Source: Streptomyces antioxidans
GTDB taxonomy: Bacteria; Actinomycetota; Actinomycetes; Streptomycetales; Streptomycetaceae
Assembly (NCBI RefSeq): GCF_000968685.2
Contig: NZ_LAKD02000015.1
Location: 1 to 64,000, forward strand
Direction: 5' to 3'
Length of the DNA stretch: 64,000 nt
A program made the position numbers and the translations under genes. The notes under the pieces are model-generated. The model saw only the letters and a program-made list of their open reading frames with translations. It had not been told where the DNA came from and did no database searches. Below, one piece after another: positions 1 to 8,564 of this stretch. Positions within the stretch are counted from its first letter, which is position 1, and each line of letters starts with the position of its first letter.

Positions 1-33
1 GGTGTGTGAGCTCCTACAACAGTCCTAGTGCGG

Positions 34-61
34 GGCCCCGACCGCTGGAGCGGTCGGGGCC
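34..61 (+). terminator. Hairpin terminator of the upstream (off-window) gene
   Basis: A 13-bp perfect inverted repeat (GGCCCCGACCGCT against its complement) with a GG loop. It is a GC-rich stem without a clear U-tract, as is usual for Streptomyces. It follows the end of a gene outside the window and precedes the rightward gene at 228. Confidence 0.75.
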
Positions 62-227
62 TCGTCGGCTTTACTGGCGCGGTGGCGCGGTGGCGCCAGG
101 GTGGGGGGGCCGGGGGTGCGGGGGATGGGATGACGGGGGGTCTTCGTGTTTCACTCTCGCAAACGAATAGCTTGCACAGGCAAAGTTGAGCGGGCCGACC
201 GGCCTGTACGACGAGGAGTGACGGGCG

Positions 228-1580
228 ATGAAGGACCGCCGCAAGGTCAGGGCCGGTTTCGTCGCGGCGGCGCTGTGCGCGGTGGCCGCGGCACCGGGGA
301 CGTCCCTCGCCGACAGCGCCGACGGGGCCCGGGCGTACGAGACCCGCGGCACCCGGATATCCGGCTCCGACGGTGAGGCGGGCGCGCCTTCCCTGGCGCC
401 CGGCGGCACCTACGTCGACAGCGTCGGGCCGGGCGAGAAGCGGTACTACGGCGTGTCGCTCGACACCACGTCAGCCGCCTATGTCTCGGCGGTCGCGGCA
501 CCCCGGCCGGGCGCGCAGGTGACCTCGTACCGCGATGGCGTGAAGGTGACCCTGGAGAGCCCCGACGGAGCCGTCTGCGGCACCGCTTCTCCGAAGATCG
601 AGACGAGCGGCGTGGCCTATCCCCTGGCCGACTACGCCTCCCGGCAGATCGATTCCGGCCCGGCCTCCTGCCACCAGGCGGGGCGCTATGTGGTGACCGT
701 GGAGCGCCAGGACGGGGCACCGGACCCGGAGCGCTGGCCGCTGGAGCTCCGGTTGATGGTGGAGCCACCGGTCAAGGGCGGAGCCACGGGGGCGGCACCG
801 GAGGGGAGTTCGAGCTCGCCGCCGCCCGAGGCGCCGGACGGCACTCCGCTGCCGAGGCGCGGCGGGCGAGGGTTCACCGACGCGCCGACCCTGGGGACCG
901 GGGTGTGGAGGGACGACGTCACGCCGGGGGAGACCCACTTCTACCGGGTGCCCGTGGACTGGGGGCAGCGCCTCTCCGCCGTCGCCGAACTGTCCGCCGA
1001 CGGCAAGGACCAGAGCACCCGTCTGCTCGACCGCGCACTGGCGCTGCACGCCTACAACCCGGCGCGCGGGCTCGCGAAGCGGGGCACCCCCGCGGCGCAG
1101 GACGGCGAGTCGCCCCGCACCCAGGTGGCCACCGCGCCGGTGGCCTACGGAAACCGGTATGCGAACACCGGCTCCACGGTCCGCGCGATGAGCGTCAGCG
1201 GTGGGTACTTCCTGGCGGTCACCGTCAACCCGCCGCAGGTGGCCCCGCATCTGAACGGTGAGGTGCCGGTCGTGCTGCGGGTACGGGTCGCGGGCGAGGC
1301 GCGCGGCGGGCCCACCTACGACGAGGACCCGGTCAAGGCGGGGTTCGGCCTCACGGCGGCCGACCGGCGGGCGGCCAAGCGGCATCCGATCGCGACGGAC
1401 GGCGACCCGATAGGCCGTTCCGCCTCCGGCGTCACCGACTCGAAGGACGTGCTCCGGGCGGTGGGGTACGCGGGGATCGGCACCGGGACGGCGCTGGTGC
1501 TCGGGCTCGGGGTGTGGACGCTCACCGCCCGGCGCCGGGCCTCGGCTCGGCAGCGGTACGGGCCGCCATCTGCCTGGTAG
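228..1580 (+). CDS. Secreted, C-terminally membrane-anchored protein of unknown function
   Basis: 450 residues. The ATG is preceded by GAGGAG 8 nt upstream. The N-terminus has basic residues (KDRRKVR) then an Ala-rich hydrophobic run to about residue 28, a typical Sec signal peptide. Near the C-terminus (about 411-431) is one transmembrane helix followed by an RRRASARQR cytoplasmic tail, so most of the protein should sit outside the cell. The body shows two similar beta-rich segments, each opening with a 'V.PGE..YY/FYRV' pattern (about 65-80 and 230-245). This hints at a duplicated PPC-like or beta-sandwich module, but that is inference. I do not recognise a named family or catalytic residues. 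It stands alone, convergent with the kinase at 1616-3355, 35 bp away. Confidence 0.85.
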   Translation: MKDRRKVRAGFVAAALCAVAAAPGTSLADSADGARAYETRGTRISGSDGEAGAPSLAPGGTYVDSVGPGEKRYYGVSLDTTSAAYVSAVAAPRPGAQVTSYRDGVKVTLESPDGAVCGTASPKIETSGVAYPLADYASRQIDSGPASCHQAGRYVVTVERQDGAPDPERWPLELRLMVEPPVKGGATGAAPEGSSSSPPPEAPDGTPLPRRGGRGFTDAPTLGTGVWRDDVTPGETHFYRVPVDWGQRLSAVAELSADGKDQSTRLLDRALALHAYNPARGLAKRGTPAAQDGESPRTQVATAPVAYGNRYANTGSTVRAMSVSGGYFLAVTVNPPQVAPHLNGEVPVVLRVRVAGEARGGPTYDEDPVKAGFGLTAADRRAAKRHPIATDGDPIGRSASGVTDSKDVLRAVGYAGIGTGTALVLGLGVWTLTARRRASARQRYGPPSAW

Positions 1581-1615
1581 TCGGGGGCTGTTGCGGGCTG
1601 GGGTCTGGGGCGGGG

Positions 1616-3355
1616 TCAGCCCGCGGCCACGAGCGCCCATGCGCCGATGGCGAAGCACAGCGCCGCCACGGCCAGGATCGTGAACGTGGCCCTCCGGGAC
1701 GGTCCGGGGCGCCGCCGCGTCGTGGGGGGAACCCGCGGCCGCTCCGCGGTGTATGGACGAGTAGAAGGAAAGTCACGCGGGAGCGGTGTCGGTGTCGGTG
1801 TCGGTGTCGGTGCCGGTGCCGGAGTCGGGGTCGGCGTGGGTGTCGGTGTCGGCGTGGGAGTCGCGTTCGGAGCGGGAGCGGGGGTGGGCGTATGCGGGTG
1901 CGGATGCTGCACCGGCTGTACGGAGTGTGGGGGCTGCTGTTGTGCGTGGTGCGGGTGGTGCACGGGCGGCTGAGGGGCCGGTGGTATCGGGGCCGCCGTC
2001 GAGGGGGTCGGCGGGGTCAGCGGGTGGGGTATCGGTGGCCGCTGGACCGGCGGGGGCGGAGTCGCGGGCTGGGCGCTCGGCGGCGGGGGCGTCGGCGTCG
2101 GTGGACCCGCGGGCTGGGGTGGTGGGGTCCGGTTCAGCGGCGTCTGGGCGTGCGGGAGTTCGGGGTGCTGGGCCTCGGAGGGCGAGGCGCCGTCAGCGGG
2201 CGGCGCGCCGGAGGACGGCGTCCCAGGGGCTCCAGGAGCCCCTGGGGGCTCGGTGTGCGTGGCGCGCGGCTGGTCGTTCCGGGGGAGCGGCGGCGGGAGG
2301 GTGAAGCTGCCTGTGTCGGACATGGACGGCTGCGGAGCGGCGGGCTGCTGGGGAGCGGCAGCGCCGGGTCCGGTAGCTACCGCGCCGGCGGGGTCCGGGT
2401 CGGCGGCGGACTGGGGCCGGGACGGCGCCGGGCCGTTGCCCGGGGGCGGGTCGGCCTTCGCATGGCGGCGGCGCGGCCGGGTGGGGCCGTCGGGGCCGAA
2501 TCCGTCTGGCAGCGGACCGAGTTGGTCGAAGACCTCGATGGCATCGTCGTCCAGGTCGGTCTCGGGCAGCAGGTCGACCGCCGTCGCCAGCGCCTTCCGC
2601 GCGCCGGTGGCGGTGCGGAAGCGGTTCTCGGGGTCCGGCTGCAGCAGTCCCGCGATCACCTGCCACAGCGGTTCGGGCACCGCGGTGGGTGCGTTCGGCA
2701 CCCCCTGCTCGAAGAGCTTGACGAGCGCCTCCCCGTCCGGCTTCTGCCCGGTGATGAGATAGAGCGCCACCAGTCCGACGGCGAAGAGGTCCGCCGGGAA
2801 GTCGGGATCGTCGCCCATCATCTGCTCGGGCGCGAAGTAACCAGGCGTGCCCATCACGTAGTTGGCCTCGGTGAGGCGCGGCTCGCCCTTGGTCAGCGCG
2901 ATGCCGAAGTCGGACAGCCGGACGTGCGGCCGCCCGGTCCCGGTGGATTCCAGCAGGATGTTCGCGGGCTTGATGTCCCGGTGCACCACACCCTCGGCGT
3001 GCACCGCGGCCAGTCCCGAGAGCAGCTGGTCGATCAGGGTGCACACATAGCGGGGCGGCAGCGGGCCGTAGTCCCCGATGAGATGGGCGAACGAGCCGCC
3101 GCCCACCAGGTCCATGGTGAACAGCACCTTGTCGTCGTCGGCCGCCCAGCTGGCCGGTGCCAGCACATGGGGGTGATCGATCCTCAGGGCCTGTTCCCGG
3201 ACGAAGCGCAGCAGCGTATGGGCGTCACGTTGCTGGAGCACCTTCGCTGCCACGTACCGTCTGCGGCGGTGGTCCCAGACGCGCCATACCGCGCCCACGC
3301 CCCCACGCCCGATCGGGTCCACCAGCTCGTACCGGCCCGCGAAGATCTCACCCAT
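1616..3355 (-). CDS. Membrane Ser/Thr protein kinase with long Pro/Thr-rich linker
   Basis: 579 residues. An N-terminal Hanks-type kinase domain (about 1-265) has the glycine-rich loop GRGGVG (16-21), ATP-binding Lys38 (AAK), catalytic HRD (Asp127) and metal-binding DFG (Asp149), so it should be active. After it come about 290 residues dominated by Pro, with near-perfect TP dipeptide repeats encoded by a GGTGTC-type simple repeat at 1786-1870. A single C-terminal transmembrane helix follows (about 557-575), with almost nothing beyond it. Unlike PknB there is no extracellular sensor domain, so any input must be intracellular or through the membrane. Start: ATG at 3355. The HTH gene 3401-3946 lies just upstream on the same strand and is probably co-transcribed. 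Confidence 0.93.
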   Translation of the reverse strand: MGEIFAGRYELVDPIGRGGVGAVWRVWDHRRRRYVAAKVLQQRDAHTLLRFVREQALRIDHPHVLAPASWAADDDKVLFTMDLVGGGSFAHLIGDYGPLPPRYVCTLIDQLLSGLAAVHAEGVVHRDIKPANILLESTGTGRPHVRLSDFGIALTKGEPRLTEANYVMGTPGYFAPEQMMGDDPDFPADLFAVGLVALYLITGQKPDGEALVKLFEQGVPNAPTAVPEPLWQVIAGLLQPDPENRFRTATGARKALATAVDLLPETDLDDDAIEVFDQLGPLPDGFGPDGPTRPRRRHAKADPPPGNGPAPSRPQSAADPDPAGAVATGPGAAAPQQPAAPQPSMSDTGSFTLPPPLPRNDQPRATHTEPPGAPGAPGTPSSGAPPADGASPSEAQHPELPHAQTPLNRTPPPQPAGPPTPTPPPPSAQPATPPPPVQRPPIPHPLTPPTPSTAAPIPPAPQPPVHHPHHAQQQPPHSVQPVQHPHPHTPTPAPAPNATPTPTPTPTPTPTPAPAPTPTPTPTPLPRDFPSTRPYTAERPRVPPTTRRRPGPSRRATFTILAVAALCFAIGAWALVAAG

Positions 3356-3400
3356 CGCGCCGTGCCCGCCCCGTCATCGACTCGTCAGCAGTTCAGCCCG

Positions 3401-3946
3401 TCAGCTCTGGTGCGCCTCGTAGTGGGCGACCGCGTCGGCGGTCCGCCCGGCGCCGTACACACGGAGAAACTCTGCCAGTTCGGGGTGGGCGGGGGCGAGG
3501 GAGTCGGCGGCATCGATGATGTCCCCCGCGGCCGCCACGGACCGCAGCAGCGACTGGATCTCGCGCACCACTCGCCGTACGGTCGGGGCGCCCGTGCTCG
3601 CCGTGGTCTGGGTGGAGTTGAGGACCGAGCCGCCCGCCGACTTCTTGATCTCCTCCATGCGCTCGGCGGCCTCGGCGGCGCTGACCCTGCCGTCCGCCGC
3701 CTGGCTGGACAGCTCCTGCAGCGCCTGCACCCGCTGGACCACGGCGGGGTTGCCGATCTTGGCGCGCTGGCCGCTCATGAGCTGCGAGAGCATGGGCGCG
3801 GACAGACCGAGGACGGCGGCGAGACGGGCTTGGTTCAGGCCGAGATCGTCGATGAGACGGCGAAAGAGCGCCCCCAGCGGCTCCCCGTACCAGCTGCGCT
3901 GCAGCTCCCGTGCGCGCGCGGTGGCATCCTGCTGTGTTGCGTCCAT
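3401..3946 (-). CDS. XRE-type helix-turn-helix DNA-binding protein
   Basis: 181 residues. Residues about 25-65 form a Cro/C1-type HTH: 'LNQARLAAVLGLSAPMLSQL' is the helix-turn-helix core. The rest is Ala/Glu-rich and predicted helical, with no ligand-binding domain I recognise. It is probably a cytoplasmic transcription regulator. It lies 45 bp upstream of the Ser/Thr kinase gene on the same strand, which suggests a regulator/kinase pair, possibly with the HTH protein as kinase substrate (inference). A conserved Streptomyces neighbour pair. Target unknown. Confidence 0.88.
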   Translation of the reverse strand: MDATQQDATARARELQRSWYGEPLGALFRRLIDDLGLNQARLAAVLGLSAPMLSQLMSGQRAKIGNPAVVQRVQALQELSSQAADGRVSAAEAAERMEEIKKSAGGSVLNSTQTTASTGAPTVRRVVREIQSLLRSVAAAGDIIDAADSLAPAHPELAEFLRVYGAGRTADAVAHYEAHQS

Positions 3947-4064
3947 CTCGCTCTCCCCTTCGCTTCGCTGCCGCGAATCTTGCGTGGCATCCTACGGAGA
4001 GCGCTACGCACGAGCGATACCCGGTCGGGAATGGTGGTCGGTACCAGGTATCCTGATCGGCGAA

Positions 4065-4137
4065 GGGGCCTTAGCTCAGTTGGTAGAGCGCCGTCTTTGC
4101 ATGGCGGATGTCAGGAGTTCGACTCTCCTAGGCTCCA
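4065..4137 (+). tRNA. tRNA-Ala (anticodon UGC)
   Basis: A complete 73-nt cloverleaf. The 7-bp acceptor stem GGGGCCT/AGGCTCC has one G-U pair. The D arm contains AGCTCAGTTGGTAGAGC, the anticodon loop TTTGCAT has the anticodon TGC, and the T arm has loop TTCGACT. The discriminator is A and the CCA end is not encoded (ACCC follows). Confidence 0.98.
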
Positions 4138-4150
4138 CCCCTGATGAGAC

Positions 4151-4177
4151 GCCCTCCAGATGATCATCTTGGAGGGC
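4151..4177 (+). terminator. Terminator of tRNA-Ala
   Basis: GCCCTCCA pairs with TGGAGGGC (the outer 8 bp of a longer near-palindrome centred on GATGATCATC), starting 14 nt after the tRNA and followed by TTCC. Typical for a stable-RNA gene. Confidence 0.8.
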
Positions 4178-4712
4178 GCTTCCGTGGTTAGAGTCCCCAT
4201 AGAGTCCACAACCCCAGTGGGATCACCTAAATGAAACAGGTGTGACCCTGGACTATCGGGTACGCACTTCGTACAGCGAGACCCCGAGGGGCGACGCTGC
4301 TCCCAAACCGGCGCTGCGGATTCCGCCTCAGTAGAGCCCGGGGTCCCCGCCCGGGAGGGCCACACCACGGGAGGGCCCCCGTCGCGAGTGTCCGCGGGGC
4401 CGCCTGCACGTAAACGTGACCGCCGCCCGACGGTCTTCCGCCCTGTATTCAGCAACACCGCTGGGCCGTTGGGCAACGGCCCCGCACTCTGCGCCTCGAG
4501 AAGTGGCTCGCCCCCTCCGGCCCGCAGGGGGGCGCACGTATCAGAGGCGTTGGCGGTCCGGTGTGACCGGCGCCCGACACGAGCCCCTGGTGTTGCCACT
4601 CTTGTCATTGCCCGGCGCAACACCCGCGGGATGCTCCAGGGTGTTTTCCACAACTCGGGCAGATCGCCCGGGAGTCGTCTGATCGGCGCGGTGCGCCGTA
4701 CAGGGGGACACG
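4178..4712. other. 535-bp intergenic region, no gene recognised
   Basis: It lies between the tRNA-Ala terminator and the HTH/receiver gene. Open frames here have no plausible ribosome-binding site or domain. There is no integrase and no direct repeat of the tRNA 3' end that I can see. It contains one near-match to a DnaA box (TTTTCCACA, 4644-4652). A good ribosome-binding site (AGGGGGA, 4702-4708) serves the next gene. Confidence 0.6.
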
Positions 4713-5864
4713 ATGGGTGAGCTGCATCCGCTGGGCGGGAACCTGCCCGAGGAGTGCCGGGCGTTCGCTGTGGAGCTGAGGAAGCTGTTCCTGGGGCTCG
4801 GGGTATCGGTGCGCAGATACGCGGTGCGCAGGCACCGGGATCCGAGCACCATCTCGCGGTTTCTGAACGGCACCCGCATCCCGCCGTGGGAGTTCGTCTT
4901 CGATCTGTTCACCGATCTCGCCGAGCGGCGGGGCGTCGCCCCCACCCCGGCCGCCATCGAGCTGGTGCGGGAGCTGCACCGGGCCGCGGTCCGCACCAGC
5001 CGCTCCCCCGGGCATGCCATGGAGATCCTGCAGATCCAGCTGGCCGACGCCGACCGGGACGCCCGGGTCTCCATGGCGCACCAGGACGTGCTGGGCGAGG
5101 CGCTGCTGGACCTCAAGCACCGCATCGCCGATCTCGAGGTGCGGCTGAACCAGGCCGAGGCGGCATGGGCGACGGAGCGCGCCCGGGCGGACGCGCTGGA
5201 GCGGGACATCCCGGACCGGGAGGAGCTGATCAAGGAGCGGGATCTGCTCCGGCGGGAGGTGCGGCGGCTCACCGAGGAGCTGGACGAGGTGCGACTGCGG
5301 GGGCGGCTGGCGGAGGAGCGCTGTCTGGTCCTGGAGCGGCAGCTGGCCATGGTGGAGTCCCAGCGCCCGGCGGCGGTGCCCCAGCAGGAGGAGGAGCCCA
5401 TGGGACGGGAGGGGCCCGTGGTGTCCCAGCGGGTCATGGGGCCGCGGCCGAAGATCCTGGTGGTGGACGACCAGCAGAACAATCTTCTGGCCATGGAGGC
5501 CGTGCTGGCCACGCTCGACCAGGAGCTGGTGACCGCGACCTCCGGGCAGGAAGCCCTCAAGGCACTGCTCGACCACGACGACTTCGCGGTGATCCTGCTG
5601 GATGTGCAGATGCCCGAGATGGACGGCTATGAGACGGCGGCCCACATCAAGCGCCGCCCCCGTAACCGCGACATCCCGATCATCTTCCTCACCGCGATGG
5701 GCTCCGATCCCGAGCACTCCTCGCGGGGCTATGCGGCCGGTGCGGTGGACTACATGGCCAAGCCGTTCGACCCCTGGGCGCTGCGGGCCAAGGTCTCGGT
5801 CTTCACCGAGATCTTCCTGGAGCGGCGGCAGCGTCGATCCCAGGGGGAGGACCCGGCAGCATGA
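4713..5864 (+). CDS. HTH - coiled-coil - receiver domain protein (orphan response-regulator-like)
   Basis: 383 residues in an unusual order. First is an N-terminal Streptomyces XRE-like segment (about 20-60, 'RRHRDPSTISRFLNGTR'). A long charged coiled coil follows (about 115-225). A complete CheY-like receiver is at the C-terminus (about 246-365), with the acidic pair Asp252/Asp253, phospho-acceptor Asp297 in LLDVQMPEMDG, Thr327 and Lys350. Classical response regulators have the receiver first and the DNA-binding domain last. No histidine kinase is adjacent. Likely a cytoplasmic phospho-regulated protein whose output may be DNA binding by a coiled-coil dimer (inference). ATG start with AGGGGGA 4 nt upstream. 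Convergent with the DUF5324 gene across a strong terminator. Confidence 0.9.
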   Translation: MGELHPLGGNLPEECRAFAVELRKLFLGLGVSVRRYAVRRHRDPSTISRFLNGTRIPPWEFVFDLFTDLAERRGVAPTPAAIELVRELHRAAVRTSRSPGHAMEILQIQLADADRDARVSMAHQDVLGEALLDLKHRIADLEVRLNQAEAAWATERARADALERDIPDREELIKERDLLRREVRRLTEELDEVRLRGRLAEERCLVLERQLAMVESQRPAAVPQQEEEPMGREGPVVSQRVMGPRPKILVVDDQQNNLLAMEAVLATLDQELVTATSGQEALKALLDHDDFAVILLDVQMPEMDGYETAAHIKRRPRNRDIPIIFLTAMGSDPEHSSRGYAAGAVDYMAKPFDPWALRAKVSVFTEIFLERRQRRSQGEDPAA

Positions 5865-5930
5865 GTCGGGCCGGAGCCGAGCCAGAGCCAAGCCGGAGTC
5901 GGGCCGGAGGAACGGGCCGGAGAAAGACGA

Positions 5931-5962
5931 AGGGGCGGGAGATCGGCTGATCTCCCGCCCCT
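5931..5962. terminator. Bidirectional terminator
   Basis: A perfect 14-bp inverted repeat AGGGGCGGGAGATC with a GGCT loop. It lies between the convergent receiver gene (ends 5864) and the DUF5324 gene (ends 6010). Confidence 0.88.
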
Positions 5963-6009
5963 CGTGGAGGGCTCGCGCCGGGCGCCGCGAGGCGGCGCCG
6001 GCAGCGCTG

Positions 6010-6732
6010 TCAGCGCTCGTCGTCCCTGCGGGCCTCGGCCTCGGCCTGCTTGGCCTGCACCTCGGGGTCGAGGGAGCCCTGGTCACTGCCGTCCACCGCC
6101 GAGAGCCGCTCGCGGTCGCCCACCTCGGTCGCCGCCGGGGGCTCGACCAGCCAGTCGGGGTTGGCCTGCCTGTCCCACCACTTCCACGCGGCGAAGACGC
6201 CCGCGCCGATCAGCCCGATGACGGTCGCCCGCTTGGCGAAGCGGGCGGCCCGGGCCCGGCGGCGGTGCTTCCGGGCGAGCTTCTCGATCTCCGCGGCCGT
6301 CACATGGGTGCGCAGCGCCGCGATGGCCGCCGCCGTGCGGACGGCCGCCTCCTCGCGCGCCGGTCCCGCCGCGGCGCGCACCCCGGCCATCGCCTGCTCC
6401 ACCCGCGGTCCGGTGTAGTCGGCGGCGTGGCGTGCGGCCTTACGGGTTCGCTTGGCGGCCCGTGTGGCGGCCTCGTCCACCTTCGGCGGCAGGGTGCCGC
6501 GGGCCTGGTCGAGCCGGGGCGCGATATGGGTGTGGTACTGAGCACCGGCCGTGCACCGGGCCTGGTGTGCCGCGGTCGAGACCTTCGGCGCCAGCCGGAC
6601 GCGGGCCTCGTGCGCGTAGCGCGTCGCGGTGTCCTTGGCCGTGCCGGCATAGGGCGCCACCGCCTCCGCGGCGTGCAGGACGCTGCCCTTGGCTGTGCCG
6701 GTCGCGGCTCGCACGCTGTCAATGCGGGTCAC
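6010..6732 (-). CDS. DUF5324 family membrane-associated protein
   Basis: 240 residues from the GTG at 6732, which has a strong GAGGAGGAG site upstream; longer in-frame starts up to 6831 have none. Residues about 1-150 are an Ala-rich amphipathic-helix array (VRAATGTAKG...VLHAAEAVAPY...RLAPKV), reminiscent of apolipoprotein/phasin-like helices. One transmembrane helix follows a RRRARAARFAKR basic patch (about 172-192), then an acidic tail. This pattern matches the Streptomyces family named DUF5324, whose function is unknown. It probably sits at the cytoplasmic membrane. It is divergent from the cyclophilin gene. Confidence 0.88.
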   Translation of the reverse strand: MTRIDSVRAATGTAKGSVLHAAEAVAPYAGTAKDTATRYAHEARVRLAPKVSTAAHQARCTAGAQYHTHIAPRLDQARGTLPPKVDEAATRAAKRTRKAARHAADYTGPRVEQAMAGVRAAAGPAREEAAVRTAAAIAALRTHVTAAEIEKLARKHRRRARAARFAKRATVIGLIGAGVFAAWKWWDRQANPDWLVEPPAATEVGDRERLSAVDGSDQGSLDPEVQAKQAEAEARRDDER

Positions 6733-7029
6733 GGGATCCTCCTCCTCGGTGGCGTGGGTCAAGCTCCGGGGTTCAGAGTCGTGCGTTCTCGTTGCGCGCT
6801 CTATTTGCCCAGTTTCGTGTTTCCATCCCAAGAAAGATCATGCCTGTTTGTGGAGATCATGCCCGTTCGCAGCATGGCCAGCATGTGTGACCGGGCATCT
6901 GGGTCATAGGGAGGATTCTCGTGGAAACCGCGCGGATCGGCGCGCCCGGGGCCGCTTCAGCGGCTACTCGTCCACCTTGCGTCCGTGCGAGGATCAGGAG
7001 ACGTAAGTGAAAACGATGGAAGGTTGATC

Positions 7030-7563
7030 GTGGCCGAGCAGCTATACGCCACCCTGAAGACGAACAACGGCGACATCGTGGTCCGGCTGCTGCCGAATCA
7101 CGCGCCCAAGACGGTCAAGAACTTTGTCGAACTGGCCGAAGGCAGTCGCGAGTGGACCCACCCAGCCACTGGCAAAAAGGCCAAGGAGAAGCTCTACGAC
7201 GGCACCGTCTTCCACCGGGTGATCAGTGGCTTCATGATCCAGGGCGGTGACCCACTGGGCAACGGGACCGGTGGCCCCGGCTATGAGTTCGGCGACGAGT
7301 TCCACCCGGACCTGGCCTTCAACAAGCCGTATCTGCTGGCGATGGCCAACGCGGGCCCGGGCACCAACGGCTCGCAGTTCTTCATCACGGTCGCCCCGAC
7401 CGCGTGGCTGACCGGTAAGCACACCATCTTCGGCGAGGTCGTCGACGAGGGCAGCAAGAAGGTCATCGACGCGATCGCGGGCACCGCGACCAACCCGCGC
7501 ACCGACCGTCCGCTCCAGGACGTCGTCATCGAGTCGGTGGTCGTGGAGACGCGCGAGGGCTGA
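7030..7563 (+). CDS. ppiA: Cyclophilin-type peptidyl-prolyl cis-trans isomerase
   Basis: 177 residues from the GTG at 7030, with GGAAGG 6 nt upstream; the in-frame upstream codons lack a ribosome site. A single cyclophilin domain carries the conserved catalytic stretches FHRVISGFMIQGGDP (catalytic Arg), MANAGPGTNGSQFFIT and the HTIFGEV motif. There is no signal peptide, so it is a cytoplasmic prolyl isomerase for protein folding. Length and sequence fit the small bacterial/actinobacterial PPIase. It has its own upstream promoter region (6733-7029) and a structured 3' end. Confidence 0.96.
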   Translation: MAEQLYATLKTNNGDIVVRLLPNHAPKTVKNFVELAEGSREWTHPATGKKAKEKLYDGTVFHRVISGFMIQGGDPLGNGTGGPGYEFGDEFHPDLAFNKPYLLAMANAGPGTNGSQFFITVAPTAWLTGKHTIFGEVVDEGSKKVIDAIAGTATNPRTDRPLQDVVIESVVVETREG

Positions 7564-7585
7564 CCCCGTACCGGGGAACTTTCAG

Positions 7586-7631
7586 GCCCCGCTTGTCCGT
7601 GTGAACAAGTGTCCGTGTGAACAAGCGGGGC
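7586..7631 (+). terminator. Composite hairpin with tandem repeat after ppiA
   Basis: An 11-bp perfect outer stem (GCCCCGCTTGT / ACAAGCGGGGC) encloses a 16-bp tandem duplication (TGTCCGTGTGAACAAG at 7594-7609 and 7610-7625). A shorter alternative stem, CTTGT(7592-7596)/ACAAG(7605-7609), competes with the outer one. It is probably the ppiA terminator, or a leader element for the rhomboid gene 45 bp downstream. Confidence 0.6.
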
Positions 7632-7675
7632 GGGGGAACGCCCGATGAGAAGTGGACAAGGGGCGAGGGGACACC

Positions 7676-8560
7676 ATGGAGGACCAGGCGGTCTGTTGCT
7701 ACCGGCACCCCCAGCGGGAGACCGGCATCAGCTGCACCCGCTGTGAGCGCCCGATCTGCCCCGAGTGCATGATCAGCGCGTCGGTGGGGTTCCAGTGCCC
7801 CGAGTGTGTGAGCGGACGGGCGTCCGCCGGGTCCGGGGCCTCGGCCGCCGGTCCCCCGCCGCGTGCCGCTCAGCCGCGCACCCTGGCCGGCGGCACGATG
7901 GCCTCGGATCCCCGGCTGATCACCAAGATCCTGCTGGCCATCAACATCGCGATATGGCTCGCCGCGCTGTCCGCGGGCGACCGGCTGGTGAACGATCTCG
8001 ACCTGGTCGGCCGCGCCTACGACCCCGGCACGGTGCAGGTCGTCGGCGTCGCCGAGGGCCAGTGGTGGCGGCTGGTGACCTCGGTCTTCCTCCACCAGCA
8101 GCTGATGCACATCGCCTTCAACATGCTCTCGCTGTGGTGGATCGGCGGCCCGCTGGAGGCCGCGCTCGGCCGGGTCCGCTTCATCGTGCTCTACATGCTG
8201 TCGGGGCTGGGCGGCAGCGCGCTGTCGTATCTCCTGGCCGCGCAGAACCAGCCGTCGCTGGGCGCCTCCGGCGCGATCTTCGGTCTGCTCGGCGCCACCG
8301 CCGTGCTGATGCGCCGGCTGAACTACGACATGCGGCCGGTCATCGCGCTGCTGGCGCTGAATCTGATCTTCACCTTCACCTGGTCCGGCATCGCCTGGCA
8401 GGCCCATGTCGGCGGCCTGGTCGCGGGCACGGTGGTGGCGTACGGAATGGTGCACGCGCCCCGGGAGAAGCGGGCGCTGGTGCAGCGGGGGACCTGCGTC
8501 CTGGTGCTGCTCGCAATCGTCGCGATGGTGTGGATCCGGACGGTGCAGCTCACCGGCTGA
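7676..8560 (+). CDS. Rhomboid-family intramembrane serine protease with N-terminal zinc finger
   Basis: 294 residues; ATG at 7676 after GAGGGG. The N-terminus has a B-box/zinc-ribbon-like cluster (CCYRHP...CTRCERPICPEC...CPEC, residues 7-45), then a flexible Gly/Ala segment. A six-helix rhomboid core follows with nucleophile Ser198 in GASGAIFG, His244 in WQAHVGG, and the amphipathic HIAFNM..LWWIG motif of the first loop. These are the canonical dyad positions, so an active protease that cuts transmembrane substrates in the membrane is likely. The zinc-finger-plus-rhomboid arrangement is common in actinobacteria. Substrate unknown. Confidence 0.96.
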   Translation: MEDQAVCCYRHPQRETGISCTRCERPICPECMISASVGFQCPECVSGRASAGSGASAAGPPPRAAQPRTLAGGTMASDPRLITKILLAINIAIWLAALSAGDRLVNDLDLVGRAYDPGTVQVVGVAEGQWWRLVTSVFLHQQLMHIAFNMLSLWWIGGPLEAALGRVRFIVLYMLSGLGGSALSYLLAAQNQPSLGASGAIFGLLGATAVLMRRLNYDMRPVIALLALNLIFTFTWSGIAWQAHVGGLVAGTVVAYGMVHAPREKRALVQRGTCVLVLLAIVAMVWIRTVQLTG

Positions 8561-8564
8561 GGCT

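Noticed and set aside
1514..4144. An 876-codon open frame on the + strand opposite the first kinase and HTH gene
   Set aside because: It is the antisense of well-defined kinase and HTH genes, rich in Arg/Gly as expected from GC-rich shadow frames, and runs into the tRNA-Ala gene.
4111..4653. 180-codon minus-strand open frame after tRNA-Ala
   Set aside because: It overlaps the tRNA and its terminator, has no ribosome site and no recognisable domain.
4065..4712. Possible integrated element at tRNA-Ala
   Set aside because: No integrase, no attachment-site repeat of the tRNA 3' end, and neighbouring genes are core Streptomyces genes.
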